64,000 nucleotides of DNA from Streptomyces parvus (GTDB lineage Bacteria > Actinomycetota > Actinomycetes > Streptomycetales > Streptomycetaceae), in NCBI RefSeq assembly GCF_032121415.1, contig NZ_CP135079.1, positions 1,426,001-1,490,000 of the forward strand, in the 5' to 3' direction. A program made the translations under genes and the position numbers. The notes below the pieces were generated by a model. That model was not told the DNA's origin and made no database searches. It saw only the letters and a program-made list of their open reading frames with translations. Of this stretch, positions 34,469-43,686 are shown piece after piece. How positions within the stretch are numbered: the stretch's first letter is position 1; each line of letters begins with the position of its first letter.

Positions 34469-36081
34469 AGGTCGACCCGCCCCGGGCGCACACCGGAGAC
34501 ACGGACGTCCGCCCGACCCGGGCGCAGCCCCGGGACGCGAACGCCCACCCGACCAAGGCACAGCCCCGGGACGTGAACGCCCACCCGCCCGGGGCGCAGC
34601 CCCCGAACCCGCACTCCCCCCTGCCCTCGGCCCGGCCCGGAGCCCCCCGCGTCCGCCTCACCTGGGTGCAGCCCGAGGACCTGATCGGGCACGAGCTGCG
34701 GCAGGCCGCGCAGGACGGCCGGGACGCCCGGGAGATCGAGGAGCGGTGGTACGCGGCCGGGGGCTCCCCCGCCCCGGACCGCGCGGGCGCGTCCGAGCCG
34801 CCCGCACCGGCCCGGCTGCGGGCGCTGGCCGGTGAGCTGCTGGACGAACTCGCCACGCTGGAAACGCCGTCGGCCGCCGACGAGCCGACCGACCTGGACG
34901 CGATCGTGGCCGCCTGCCCGCACTGGCCGGGGCCGCCCGGGGCCCCGCTCGGCGTCAAAGACCGTACGCCCGTCGCGGACCAGGGCAGGCCGACCGCCGC
35001 CGCCCGGGGCCGGACGCCCGCCATCACCCCCGCCCGGTTGCACGCCGCCTGGCTCGGGCGGGCGGCGGGCTGCCTGCTCGGCAAGCCGGTGGAGAAGCTG
35101 CCGCTGACCGGCATCCGCGCGCTCGCCCGGGCCACCGGCAACTGGCCCCTCACCACCTGGTTCACCGAGCGCGGCGTGCCCGCCGAACTGCTGGCCGCCC
35201 ACCCCTGGAACCGTCGCTCGGCCCCCACGTCGCTCGCCGAGAACATCGACGGCATGCCGGAGGACGACGACCTCAACTACCCCTTGCTCACCCTGCTGTT
35301 GCTCCAACGGCACGGGCGCACCTTCACCACCGCCGATCTGGCCCGGCTCTGGCTGGACGAGCTTCCGGCCGGGCGCACCTTCACCGCCGAGCGCATCGCG
35401 TACGGCAACCTCCTGGCCGGCGTCGACCCCCCGGAGACCGCCTGCCGCCGCAACCCGTTCCGGGAATGGATCGGCGCGCAGATCCGGGCCGACGTACACG
35501 GCTGGACCCACCCCGGCGACCCGGCCGGGGCAGCCGCCCAGGCGCACCGGGACGCGGCCCTCACCCACACCGGCAACGGGGTGTACGGCGCGATGTTCAC
35601 CGCCGCCGCGCTCGCCGTCGCGGCCGGGGGCGAGAGCGATGTGCACGGCTGCCTCGCCGCCGGTCTGCGGGTGGTGCCTCCGCATTCGCGGTACGCCCGC
35701 GCGGTCCGGCTCGGCATCGAAACCGCCCGTGCGGAAAGGGAGTTCGACACCGTCGTGGACCGGCTGCACGCCGTCTACGCCGACACCCACCACTGGGTGC
35801 ACGTGCTGCCCAACGCCGCGCTGCTCGCCGCCGCCCTCACCCACGCCGACGGCGACTTCACCCGGTCGATCGGCAACGCGGTCTCCGGCGGCTGGGACAC
35901 CGACTCCAACGGGGCCACCGCCGGATCGATGGCCGGGCTGCTGGCGGGCGGGCCGGACGCCCTGCCCGCGCACTGGACGGCTCCCCTGAGGAACCGGCTC
36001 GCCACCTCCGTACCCGGCTTCGACCACACCGGCTTCGACACCCTCGCCGCACTGACCCACCAGGAGGCTCTGCGCCCATGA
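34465..36081 (+). CDS. ADP-ribosylglycohydrolase family protein 4
   Basis: A 538-residue protein with a GTG start at a GTGA overlap. Residues 8-50 are a 12-residue tandem repeat (AQPRDANAHPTK and variants), and to about 185 the text is proline-rich. The ARH domain has the alternative motif set GCLLGKPVE (in place of GDxxG), EDDDLNY (about 265-271) and WDTDSNGAT (about 477-485), which is typical of the larger ADP-ribosylglycohydrolase subfamily seen in sugar-catabolic clusters. Metal ligands look intact. Its stop overlaps the ribokinase ATG. Confidence 0.83.
   Translation: MKVDPPRAHTGDTDVRPTRAQPRDANAHPTKAQPRDVNAHPPGAQPPNPHSPLPSARPGAPRVRLTWVQPEDLIGHELRQAAQDGRDAREIEERWYAAGGSPAPDRAGASEPPAPARLRALAGELLDELATLETPSAADEPTDLDAIVAACPHWPGPPGAPLGVKDRTPVADQGRPTAAARGRTPAITPARLHAAWLGRAAGCLLGKPVEKLPLTGIRALARATGNWPLTTWFTERGVPAELLAAHPWNRRSAPTSLAENIDGMPEDDDLNYPLLTLLLLQRHGRTFTTADLARLWLDELPAGRTFTAERIAYGNLLAGVDPPETACRRNPFREWIGAQIRADVHGWTHPGDPAGAAAQAHRDAALTHTGNGVYGAMFTAAALAVAAGGESDVHGCLAAGLRVVPPHSRYARAVRLGIETARAEREFDTVVDRLHAVYADTHHWVHVLPNAALLAAALTHADGDFTRSIGNAVSGGWDTDSNGATAGSMAGLLAGGPDALPAHWTAPLRNRLATSVPGFDHTGFDTLAALTHQEALRP
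34489..34620 (+). repeat. 36-bp in-frame tandem repeats in the fourth ARH gene
   Basis: Units begin at 34489, 34525, 34561 and 34597 (the last partial). The 34525 and 34561 units are nearly identical; the outer ones are diverged. They encode 12-residue Pro/Asn/His-rich repeats ahead of the enzyme domain. Confidence 0.8.
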
Positions 36082-36968
36082 CCCGCATCGCGGTGCTCGG
36101 CAGCACCCATATGGACCTCGTCGCCTACACGGCCCGCGCCCCCGGACGCGGTGAGACCGTCACCGGACGGGAGTTCCGGACGATCCCCGGTGGCAAGGGC
36201 GCCAACCAGGCCGTCGCCGCCGCCCGTGCGGGCGGCGAGGTGATGATGATCGGCGCGGTCGGCGACGACGCGTACGGGACACGGCTGCGCGACGGTCTCG
36301 AACACGCCGGGGTCGACACCGACCTCCTGCACACCGCCGAGGGTCCCAGCGGCACCGCGCACATCGTCGTCGACGACACCGGGTCCAACGCGATCGTGGT
36401 GGTCCCGGGGGCGAACGGCGTCGTCACCACACTCGGACCCGGGGAGATCGCGGCGATCGCCGCATCCGAAATCCTGCTGATGCAGCTCGAACTCCCCCTG
36501 TCCGCCGTCGTCGAGGGTGCCCGCGCGGCCCGGGCGCAGGGCGTGCGGACCATCCTCACCCCCGCCCCCGTGCAGCCCCTGCCCGACGAACTCGTCGACC
36601 ACATCGACCTGTTGGTTCCCAATGAGCACGAGGCCGCCGAGCTGTCCGGGCAGGCCGAACCGCACGCCGCCGCCCAGATCCTGCTGCGCCGGGTGCCCGA
36701 GGTCATCGTCACGCTCGGTGCGAAGGGCTGCCTGTACGCCGCCCGGGGCGGGGAGCCGGTGCTCTTCGAGGCCCCTCCGGTGACCGCCGTCGACACCACC
36801 GGGGCCGGGGACACCTTCGTCGGGACGCTGGCCGTGGCGCTCGGCGAGGGGCGTCCGGTGGCCGAGGCGGTGGCGTTCGCGTCCTCGGCCGCCGCGCTCT
36901 GCGTCCAGAAGCCCGGCGCTTCCACATCCATGCCCTACCGCAGCGAGATCGAGGCCGAGGCCGTATGA
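36078..36968 (+). CDS. Ribokinase-type PfkB family carbohydrate kinase
   Basis: A 296-residue kinase. MTRIAVLGSTHMDLVAY is the ribokinase-like substrate lobe start, GGKGANQ (38-44) the first PfkB signature, and DTTGAGDTF (from 239) the second, with the catalytic base Asp245. It phosphorylates a sugar, most likely ribose or a close pentose, at the terminal hydroxyl. It is coupled by ATGA overlaps on both sides, directly after four glycohydrolase genes, so the hydrolases may supply its sugar substrate. Confidence 0.9.
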   Translation: MTRIAVLGSTHMDLVAYTARAPGRGETVTGREFRTIPGGKGANQAVAAARAGGEVMMIGAVGDDAYGTRLRDGLEHAGVDTDLLHTAEGPSGTAHIVVDDTGSNAIVVVPGANGVVTTLGPGEIAAIAASEILLMQLELPLSAVVEGARAARAQGVRTILTPAPVQPLPDELVDHIDLLVPNEHEAAELSGQAEPHAAAQILLRRVPEVIVTLGAKGCLYAARGGEPVLFEAPPVTAVDTTGAGDTFVGTLAVALGEGRPVAEAVAFASSAAALCVQKPGASTSMPYRSEIEAEAV

Positions 36969-38161
36969 GCACGACAGCAGGACCCCTGACCGGGCTGAAG
37001 GTCATCGACCTGGCCACCCTCTTCGCCGGCCCCCTCGCCGCCACCATGCTCGGGGACTTCGGCGCCGACGTGATCAAGGTGGAGCACCCCCGTAAGCCGG
37101 ACCCCTCGCGCGGGCACGGGCCCGCCAAGGGCGGGGTCGGCCTGTGGTGGAAGCTGCTCGGCCGCAACAAGCGGACCCTGACGCTCGACCTGTCCGCGCC
37201 CGGTGGCCGGGACGTGCTCCTGCGACTGGCCGCCGAGACCGACGTCATCGTCGAGAACTTCCGGCCCGGGACGCTGGAGCGCTGGGGGCTGGGCCCCGAG
37301 GAGCTGCACGCCGTCAACCCGCGGCTCGTGCTGGCCCGGGTCACCGGCTTCGGCCAGTCGGGGCCGTACGCCCACCGCCCCGGCTTCGGGACGCTGGCCG
37401 AGGCGATGAGCGGGTTCGCGGCGATCACCGGGGAGCCGGACGGACCGCCGACACTGCCGCCGTTCGGGCTGGCGGACTCCATCGCGGCGCTGGCGACGGC
37501 GTACGCGGTGATGGCGGCGCTCGCCGGGCGGGAGAAGACCGGCGAGGGGCAGGTGGTGGACCTGGCGATCATCGAGCCGATCCTGACCGTGCTGGGCCCG
37601 CAGCCGCTCTGGTACGACCAGCTCGGCTACGTCCAGCCGCGCACCGGCAACCGCTCGCGCAACAACGCCCCGCGCAACACCTACCGCACCGCCGACGGCC
37701 ACTGGGTCGCGGTCTCCACCTCCGCCCAGTCCGTGGCGGAGCGGGTGATGCGCCTGGTGGGCCGCCCGGAGCTGATCGACGAGCCCTGGTTCGGATCGGG
37801 CACCACCCGCGCCGAGCACACCGAGGAGCTGGACGGGGCGGTCGGCCACTGGATCTCCCGGCACAGCCGCGAGGAGGTGCTGAACGGCTTCGAGAAGGCG
37901 GAGGCGGCCGTCGCGCCGATCCATGACGTACGGGAGGTGATGGAGGACCCGCAGTACCGGGCGCTGGGCACGATCACCGAGGTCGACGACCCGGAGCTGG
38001 GGCCGCTGCGGATGCAGAACGTCCTCTTCCGGCTCTCGGAGACCCCCGGCTCCATCCGGTGGGCGGGCCGCCCGCACGGTGCGGACACCGAGGAGATCCT
38101 GGCCGGGCTCGGCCTCTCGGAGACGCGGATCGCGGCGCTGCGGGACCAGGGGGCGCTGTGA
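36965..38161 (+). CDS. CaiB/BaiF class III CoA-transferase
   Basis: A 398-residue protein with the family start LTGLKVIDLATLFAGPLAAT then MLGDFGADVIKVEHP. Asp171 in PPFGLADSIAALA is the expected catalytic aspartate that forms the acyl anhydride. It moves CoA between carboxylic acids. It is coupled to the kinase upstream and the CoA-ester lyase downstream; the pair resembles the activation/cleavage steps of 3-hydroxy or malyl-type acids (for example citramalate from itaconate), but no dehydratase or hydratase gene is present. Confidence 0.93.
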   Translation: MSTTAGPLTGLKVIDLATLFAGPLAATMLGDFGADVIKVEHPRKPDPSRGHGPAKGGVGLWWKLLGRNKRTLTLDLSAPGGRDVLLRLAAETDVIVENFRPGTLERWGLGPEELHAVNPRLVLARVTGFGQSGPYAHRPGFGTLAEAMSGFAAITGEPDGPPTLPPFGLADSIAALATAYAVMAALAGREKTGEGQVVDLAIIEPILTVLGPQPLWYDQLGYVQPRTGNRSRNNAPRNTYRTADGHWVAVSTSAQSVAERVMRLVGRPELIDEPWFGSGTTRAEHTEELDGAVGHWISRHSREEVLNGFEKAEAAVAPIHDVREVMEDPQYRALGTITEVDDPELGPLRMQNVLFRLSETPGSIRWAGRPHGADTEEILAGLGLSETRIAALRDQGAL

Positions 38162-39024
38162 CCGGCTGCGACACGCCCTTCCCGCCGCTGCCGGGGGATC
38201 CGTCGGCCGATCCCATCCGGCCGCCGTTGACCTGGCTGTACGTGCCCGGGGACCGGCCGGAGGTGGTGGCCAAGGCGCTGGGCTCGGGGGCGGACGTGGT
38301 GATCGTCGACCTGGAGGACGCCGTCGCCCCGGACCGCAAGGAATACGCCCGTTCCGCCACCGCCGAACTCCTCGGCGACCAGGTCACCGCCGCCCCCGAC
38401 GCCGTACCGGTCCATGTCCGGGTGCACGGCGAGGTGGACATCCGGGCACTGGCGGGGCTGCCGGGTCTGGCCGCGTTCCGGCTGCCGAAGATCACCCATG
38501 CGGTCTCGGTGCACCATGTGGCGGCCGTGGCCCCGGGCGTACCGCTCTATCCGCTGCTGGAGTCGGCGCTCGCGATCGAGCACGCGTACTCGATCGCCTC
38601 GGCGCACCACGCGGTGCGGGGCATCGGCCTGGGCGAGGCGGACCTCCGGGCCGATCTGGGCGTACGGGAGGACGCCGGGCTGGACTGGCCGCGCAGCCGG
38701 GTCGTGGTGGCGGCCCGGGCGGCGGCCCTCCCGCCGCCGGTCCAGTCGGTGTTCCCGGACGTCCAGGACCTGGACGGGCTGTGGGCCTCGTGCGGGCGGG
38801 GGCGGGCGCTCGGGATGCTGGGGCGGGCGGCGATCCATCCGCGCCAGCTGGAGGTGATCGAGCGGGCGTTCCGGCCGACGGCCGAGGAGGTCGAGGCGGC
38901 CGAGCAGATCGTCGCGGCCTCGGAGGTGGAGGCGGGGGCGCTGGCGCTGCCGGACGGGAGGTTCGTGGACGCGGCGGTGGTGGCGTCCGCCCGCCGTACG
39001 ATCGCGCTCGCCGGGCGGGCCTGA
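38158..39024 (+). CDS. CoA-ester lyase (HpcH/HpaI aldolase, citrate-lyase-beta-like)
   Basis: A 288-residue TIM barrel with a GTG start at a GTGA overlap. LTWLYVPGDRPEVVAKAL opens the domain, VIVDLEDAVAP provides metal-binding acidic residues, and PLLESALAIEHAY and GLGEADLRADLG carry the Glu/Asp ligands; AIHPRQLEVI is the conserved CoA-side loop. Family enzymes cleave malyl-, citramalyl- or citryl-CoA to a 2-oxo or acetyl product. It is the last gene of the operon; its stop codon lies in the loop of the terminator hairpin. Confidence 0.9.
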   Translation: MTGCDTPFPPLPGDPSADPIRPPLTWLYVPGDRPEVVAKALGSGADVVIVDLEDAVAPDRKEYARSATAELLGDQVTAAPDAVPVHVRVHGEVDIRALAGLPGLAAFRLPKITHAVSVHHVAAVAPGVPLYPLLESALAIEHAYSIASAHHAVRGIGLGEADLRADLGVREDAGLDWPRSRVVVAARAAALPPPVQSVFPDVQDLDGLWASCGRGRALGMLGRAAIHPRQLEVIERAFRPTAEEVEAAEQIVAASEVEAGALALPDGRFVDAAVVASARRTIALAGRA

Positions 39025-39048
39025 GACTGCGGGCCCGCCCGGCGAGCG
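39005..39048. terminator. Terminator hairpin with the operon stop codon in its loop
   Basis: A perfect 17-bp stem (39005-39021 with 39032-39048) leaves a 10-nt loop that begins with the TGA stop of the lyase gene. It lies between convergent genes and can act in both directions. Confidence 0.85.
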
Positions 39049-39087
39049 GGAGGTGGTGCGGGGTGCGCCCGGGAAGGGCGCAGGGGG

Positions 39088-40065
39088 TCAGCCCTTCTCG
39101 GCCGCCGCTTCGGTGCTCTCGGCGGTGAGGCCCTTGCCCGGCTCGTCCTTGCCGAGCGGGTCCTTCTTCGCGTCGGCGTCCTCGGCGTCCTGCTCGGCGG
39201 CGTCCGCCTTCGCGGAGCCGTCCGCGCCGGAGTCCTTCCCGGGGGTGGTGTCGCGGTCGGGCTCGACGATCTCCTCGCGGCCCGGACGCAGTTTCGCGGA
39301 GACCACGATGTAGACGACGGCGAGGACGAAGACGATGATCGCGGTCCACACGTTCAGGCGGAGGCCCAGGATGTGGTGGGCCTCGTCGACGCGCATGTAC
39401 TCGATCCAGCCGCGACCGGCGCAGTAGGCCGCGACGTACAGCGCGAACGCCCGTCCGTGGCCGAGCCTGAAGCGGCGGTCGGCCCAGATGACCAGCAGCG
39501 CCACACCGATGCACCACAGCGACTCGTACAGGAAGGTCGGGTGGTAGGTCCCGGCGACCCGGTTCGGGCCCTCGCTGATCTCCACCGCCCAGGGGAGGTC
39601 GGTGGGCTTGCCGTACAACTCCTGGTTGAACCAGTTGCCCCAGCGTCCGATGGCCTGCGCGAAGGCGATGCCCGGGGCCAGTGCGTCGGCCCAGGCGGGC
39701 AGCGGGATGCCCCGGCGGCGGCAGCCGATCCACGCACCGACGGCGCCGAACGCGATCGCGCCCCAGATGCCGAGGCCGCCCTCCCAGATCTTGAAGGCGT
39801 CGACCCAGTTCTCACCCTCGCTGAAGTACAGCTGGTAGTCGGTGATCACGTGGTAGAGCCGCCCGCCGACGAGGCCGAAGGGCACCGCCCAGACGGCGAT
39901 GTCGGCCACGGTGCCGGCTTTGCCGCCCCGGGCGATCCAGCGCTTGTTGCCGAACCAGACAGCGACGAAGACACCGATGATGATGCAGAACGCGTAGCCG
40001 CGGAGCGGGATCGGGCCGAGCTCGATCACGCCGGTCGACGGACTGGGAATGGAGGCAAGATTCAT
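39088..40065 (-). CDS. lgt: Prolipoprotein diacylglyceryl transferase
   Basis: A 325-residue polytopic membrane enzyme that attaches diacylglycerol to the lipobox Cys of prelipoproteins. The Lgt signature GRWGNWFNQELYG and the early PLRGYAFCIIIGV and GGRLYHVITDY blocks (with the essential His and Arg) are present, with seven membrane segments. The last 70 residues are a charged Lys/Glu/Asp tail common in actinobacterial Lgt. ATG start. Confidence 0.96.
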   Translation of the reverse strand: MNLASIPSPSTGVIELGPIPLRGYAFCIIIGVFVAVWFGNKRWIARGGKAGTVADIAVWAVPFGLVGGRLYHVITDYQLYFSEGENWVDAFKIWEGGLGIWGAIAFGAVGAWIGCRRRGIPLPAWADALAPGIAFAQAIGRWGNWFNQELYGKPTDLPWAVEISEGPNRVAGTYHPTFLYESLWCIGVALLVIWADRRFRLGHGRAFALYVAAYCAGRGWIEYMRVDEAHHILGLRLNVWTAIIVFVLAVVYIVVSAKLRPGREEIVEPDRDTTPGKDSGADGSAKADAAEQDAEDADAKKDPLGKDEPGKGLTAESTEAAAEKG

Positions 40066-40163
40066 GGCGGGGTCGACGCTACCTTGCCGGGCGGTGGGTA
40101 CGGCAAGCCACCTGGCAACGTCTGGGTAACGAGGACCGCGTCAGGGGCGGCCGCGGAGCGCGG

Positions 40164-41102
40164 TCAGGAACCGGCCGCGGAGGAGGGCGCCACCGGGGCG
40201 GAGACCCCTTCGGCCGGGCTGGACGGGGCGGCGGACCCGTCGGCCGGTGCGGACCCGTCGGCCGGGCCGGACGGGGACGTGGCCCCCTCGGCCGGGGTGG
40301 CGCTGCCGGGCTTCTTGCCCTTGTTGGCCTCGGCGACCCACTTCTTCAGGTTCTCCGGGGAGATCTGCTCGTCGCCCTTGCCCGGGAAGACGGACTCCCC
40401 GTTGAGCAGCACCGTCGGCGTGCCCTGGAAGCCGCCCTCGCGGAACGCCGTGTCGGACTTCTTCACCCAGCTGTCGTGCTCGCCGTCCTCCACGCAGCCG
40501 CGGAAGTCCGGCGTGTCGAGCCCCTTCACCTCCCCGGCCAGCTCGATCAGCCGGCTGTTCCTGGCGAAGGCGTCGTCCGGCTCGGGAGGCTGGTTGCTGA
40601 AGAGGACGTCGTGGTACGGGGCGAACTTGCCGACGTCCTGGGCGCAGGCGGCGGCGTTGGCGGCGCGCAGCGATCCGGAGCCGCCGAGATTGCCGTCGAT
40701 GATGGTGGCCAGGTGATACTCCACCCGGATCTGGCCGTCGTCGGCCAGCTCGGTGATCGTGTCCCGGAAGGCCGTCTCGAACTGGGCGCAGACCGGGCAG
40801 CGGAAGTCCTCCCAGATCGTGAGGGTGGACGGGGCGTCGGCCGCGCCGACCGGCAGGGTCAGGGCGGCTTCGCCGATCGCGCCCGACGGGGCGACCGCCG
40901 GGCCGGAGGCGGAGTCGCCGCCGCCGTCCTTGCCCGCGTTGGCCGCGATCAGGCCGACCACGGCGGCCAGGCCGAGCACCCCGACCACCGCCGAGGCGAC
41001 GATCAGCGTCCGGCGGCGCTTCTCGCGCCCCTTCTCCCGCTCGCGCTGCTGGGCCAGGCGCTCACGCGCGCTTCTGTTTCCCTCAGGGATCTTGTCGCTC
41101 AC
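40164..41102 (-). CDS. DsbA-like thioredoxin-fold protein, membrane-anchored
   Basis: A 312-residue protein from a GTG start. A positively charged N-terminus (about 30 residues) is followed by one membrane anchor (32-54). The extracytoplasmic thioredoxin domain has WEDFRCPVCAQFE with redox cysteines C102/C105 (CPVC), the usual TPTVLLNG cis-proline loop, and an additional Cys pair (AAACAQDVG / RGCVEDG). The Ser/Pro/Ala-rich tail is probably cell-wall exposed. It is expected to form or transfer disulfides in secreted proteins. It lies between trpA and lgt. Confidence 0.9.
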   Translation of the reverse strand: MSDKIPEGNRSARERLAQQREREKGREKRRRTLIVASAVVGVLGLAAVVGLIAANAGKDGGGDSASGPAVAPSGAIGEAALTLPVGAADAPSTLTIWEDFRCPVCAQFETAFRDTITELADDGQIRVEYHLATIIDGNLGGSGSLRAANAAACAQDVGKFAPYHDVLFSNQPPEPDDAFARNSRLIELAGEVKGLDTPDFRGCVEDGEHDSWVKKSDTAFREGGFQGTPTVLLNGESVFPGKGDEQISPENLKKWVAEANKGKKPGSATPAEGATSPSGPADGSAPADGSAAPSSPAEGVSAPVAPSSAAGS

Positions 41103-41115
41103 ACCCGGGGAACGA

Positions 41116-41145
41116 ACCGGGGAGGCACCTCCGCGCCTCCCCGGT
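41116..41145 (-). terminator. Terminator of the trpCMBA unit
   Basis: ACCGGGGAGGC (41116-41126) and GCCTCCCCGGT (41135-41145) form a perfect 11-bp stem with an 8-nt loop, 33 bp past the trpA stop codon and just ahead of the DsbA-like gene start. Confidence 0.75.
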
Positions 41146-41177
41146 CCACAATCCACCCATTCGGGTGGTTCACGGGG

Positions 41178-41990
41178 TCAGCGCTTTCGAACACCTGCGG
41201 CGAGTTCGCCCGCCAGGGAGCGGACGGCGGCCAGGCCGGCGGCCTCGTCGGGGGCGTCGAGCATGGCCTTGACGAAGGCCGAGCCGACGATCACGCCGTC
41301 GGCGAATCCGGCGACCTCGGCGGCCTGTGCCGCGTTGGAGACGCCGAGCCCGACGCAGACCGGCAGGTCGGTGGTGGCGCGGGTGCGTCCCACCAGGTCC
41401 TGGGCCTGGGCGCCGACGGAGGCGCGGGTGCCGGTGACGCCCATCAGGGACGCGGCGTAGACGAAGCCGCTCCCGGCCGCCGTGATGGTGGCGAGGCGGG
41501 CGTCCTGGCTGCTGGGCGCGACGACGAACACGGTGGCCAGGCCGTGCTTGTCGGCGTGCTCGCGCCACAGCGCGGACTCCTGGACCGGCAGGTCGGGCAG
41601 GATGCACCCGGCGCCGCCCGCCTCGGCCAGCTCGGCGGTGAAGCGCTCGACGCCGTAGCGGTCGATGGGGTTCCAGTACGTCATCACGAGAATGGGGACG
41701 CCGGTGGCCTCGTACGCCTCGCGGACCGTGCGCATCACGTCGGCGATCCGGACGCCGCCGCGCAGGGCGATGTCGTCGGCCGTCTGGATGACCGGCCCGT
41801 CGAGGACCGGGTCGCTGTGCGGGAGGCCGACCTCGACGACGTCCGCGCCGCCCGCGACGACGGCCTTGACCGCTTCGATACCGCCGTCGACGGTCGGGAA
41901 GCCCGCCGGGAGGTAGGCGATGAGCGCCGCCCGGTCCGCGGCCTTCGCGGCGGCCAGGGTGGTGTTCAACAGCTCGATGTTGCCGCTCAC
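41178..41990 (-). CDS. trpA: Tryptophan synthase alpha chain
   Basis: A 270-residue TIM barrel that releases indole from indole-3-glycerol phosphate. The loop [18 protein letters not shown] carries the catalytic Asp equivalent, and the early [14 protein letters not shown] the Glu/Asp region of the family. GTG start overlapping the trpB stop (GTGA), so the alpha and beta subunits are translated in step. Confidence 0.97.
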   Translation of the reverse strand: MSGNIELLNTTLAAAKAADRAALIAYLPAGFPTVDGGIEAVKAVVAGGADVVEVGLPHSDPVLDGPVIQTADDIALRGGVRIADVMRTVREAYEATGVPILVMTYWNPIDRYGVERFTAELAEAGGAGCILPDLPVQESALWREHADKHGLATVFVVAPSSQDARLATITAAGSGFVYAASLMGVTGTRASVGAQAQDLVGRTRATTDLPVCVGLGVSNAAQAAEVAGFADGVIVGSAFVKAMLDAPDEAAGLAAVRSLAGELAAGVRKR

Positions 41991-43273
41991 TTGGCGTCCC
42001 CCTCGATCTCGGCGCGGTCGCTGTCGGCGTCCGCCTCGACGACGGCGTCGGTGTCGTAGAGCCCGAAGTAGCGGGCGGCGGTGTCCATGTCCTTGTCACC
42101 GCGGCCGGACAGGTTGACGAGGATCAGCCCGTCCTTGCCCAGCTCCTTGCCGAGGTCCAGGGCCCCGGCGAGCGCGTGGGCGCTCTCGATGGCCGGGATG
42201 ATGCCCTCGGTGCGGGACAGCAGGCGCAGCGCCTGCATGGCCGCGTCGTCGGTGACCGCGCGGTACTCGCCGCGCCCGACGTCCTTGAGGTAGGAGTGCT
42301 CGGGGCCGATGCCCGGGTAGTCGAGCCCCGCCGAGATGGAGTACGGCTCGGTGATCTGGCCCTCGTCGTCCTGGAGGACGTAGGAGCGGGAGCCGTGCAG
42401 GATGCCTGGCTCCCCCGCGGTGAGGGTCGCCGCGTGCTCGCCGGTCTCCACCCCGTGCCCGGCGGGCTCGCAGCCGACCAGGCGAACGCCCTCGTCGGGG
42501 ATGAAGGCGTGGAAGAGGCCGATGGCGTTGGAGCCGCCGCCGACACAGGCGACGGCCACGTCCGGGAGGCGGCCTGCGCGCTCCAGGAGCTGGCGGCGGG
42601 CCTCGACGCCGATGACCCGGTGGAAGTCGCGGACCATCGCGGGGAAGGGGTGCGGGCCCGCGACCGTACCGAAGAGGTAGTGCGTACGGTCCACGTTGGC
42701 GACCCAGTCGCGGAACGCCTCGTTGATGGCGTCCTTCAGGGTCCGCGAGCCGGACTTCACGGCGACGACCTCGGCGCCGAGCATCCGCATGCGGGCCACG
42801 TTCAGGGCCTGGCGCCGGGTGTCGATCTCGCCCATGTAGATGGTGCAGTCGAGGCCGAAGAGGGCGCAGGCGGTGGCGGTGGCGACGCCGTGCTGACCGG
42901 CTCCGGTCTCGGCGATGACGCGGGTCTTGCCCATGCGCTTGGTGAGGAGCGCCTGGCCCAGCACGTTGTTGATCTTGTGCGAGCCGGTGTGGTTCAGGTC
43001 CTCGCGCTTGAGGAAGATCCGGGCACCGCCCGCGTGCTCGGCGAAGCGCGGGACCTCGGTGAGCGCGCTGGGGCGGCCGGTGTAGTTCACCATCAGCTCG
43101 TTGAGCTCGGCGGCGAACGCCGGGTCGGCCTTGGCCTTGTCGTACTCGACGGCGACCTCGTCCACGGCGGCGACGAGCGCCTCCGGGATGAACTTGCCGC
43201 CGTACGCGCCGAAATAGCCCTCGGCGCTGGGGATCAGACCCTCGGGGTCCGGAATGAAGAACTCGGACGTCAT
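41987..43273 (-). CDS. trpB: Tryptophan synthase beta chain
   Basis: A 428-residue PLP enzyme condensing indole with serine. The PLP lysine is in [28 protein letters not shown] is the phosphate-binding loop; the [10 protein letters not shown] and [15 protein letters not shown] blocks are present. The start ATG has AAGGAG 8 nt upstream. A slightly long acidic C-terminus is the only oddity. Confidence 0.98.
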   Translation of the reverse strand: MTSEFFIPDPEGLIPSAEGYFGAYGGKFIPEALVAAVDEVAVEYDKAKADPAFAAELNELMVNYTGRPSALTEVPRFAEHAGGARIFLKREDLNHTGSHKINNVLGQALLTKRMGKTRVIAETGAGQHGVATATACALFGLDCTIYMGEIDTRRQALNVARMRMLGAEVVAVKSGSRTLKDAINEAFRDWVANVDRTHYLFGTVAGPHPFPAMVRDFHRVIGVEARRQLLERAGRLPDVAVACVGGGSNAIGLFHAFIPDEGVRLVGCEPAGHGVETGEHAATLTAGEPGILHGSRSYVLQDDEGQITEPYSISAGLDYPGIGPEHSYLKDVGRGEYRAVTDDAAMQALRLLSRTEGIIPAIESAHALAGALDLGKELGKDGLILVNLSGRGDKDMDTAARYFGLYDTDAVVEADADSDRAEIEGDAK

Positions 43274-43417
43274 GCGACGTGCTCCTTGGCATGGCAACGG
43301 GTGGGTTCACCGTATGCGCGGAGCGACGAGCGCCACCGGGACCGGCGTGCGGTCACGGCGGTGCGGTCGTACGTACGAACGTGCTGGGGGTGGTGCGGTA
43401 CGTCGGCCGGGGCTCGC

Positions 43418-43669
43418 CTACTGCGCGGACCCCGGGCGCCATCGCATGCCGTTGACCTGGCCCGGCTCGTCCCCGATGACGTACCGCACACGCCGTCCGT
43501 GCACGCGCCGGGCGGGGGCGCGGCAGCCACGGTGCCAGAAGGGCGGCGCGCAGCGCCGGGGTTGGGGGTGGTGGCGGCAGCCGCGCGCCGGCGGGGCGTA
43601 CGGGTCCCGCGCCGAGGCCCCGGCCGGGGCGAGGCCCGGGCGGGAACGGGGCACGGGACGGTCGGTCAT
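43418..43669 (-). CDS. trpM: Small tryptophan-biosynthesis modulator TrpM
   Basis: An 83-residue, Arg/Pro/Cys-rich protein between trpC and trpB, the position of trpX/trpM (SCO2038) in the S. coelicolor trpCXBA cluster. The C-terminal RRVHGRRVRYVIGDEPGQVN then GMRWRPG is the conserved part; upstream the sequence is low complexity, so the real start may be later than ATG 43669. TrpM is reported to modulate tryptophan and aromatic precursor supply and development in S. coelicolor. There is no known fold; three Cys and several His could bind metal. Confidence 0.75.
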   Translation of the reverse strand: MTDRPVPRSRPGLAPAGASARDPYAPPARGCRHHPQPRRCAPPFWHRGCRAPARRVHGRRVRYVIGDEPGQVNGMRWRPGSAQ

Positions 43670-43686
43670 CGTCGTCGGTCCCCCGG

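Noticed and set aside
30683..36081. Calling the four ARH genes a toxin-antitoxin or ADP-ribosylation defence system
   Set aside because: No ADP-ribosyltransferase (DarT-, DraT- or ART-like) or macrodomain gene is present, and the downstream kinase and CoA enzymes point to metabolism instead.
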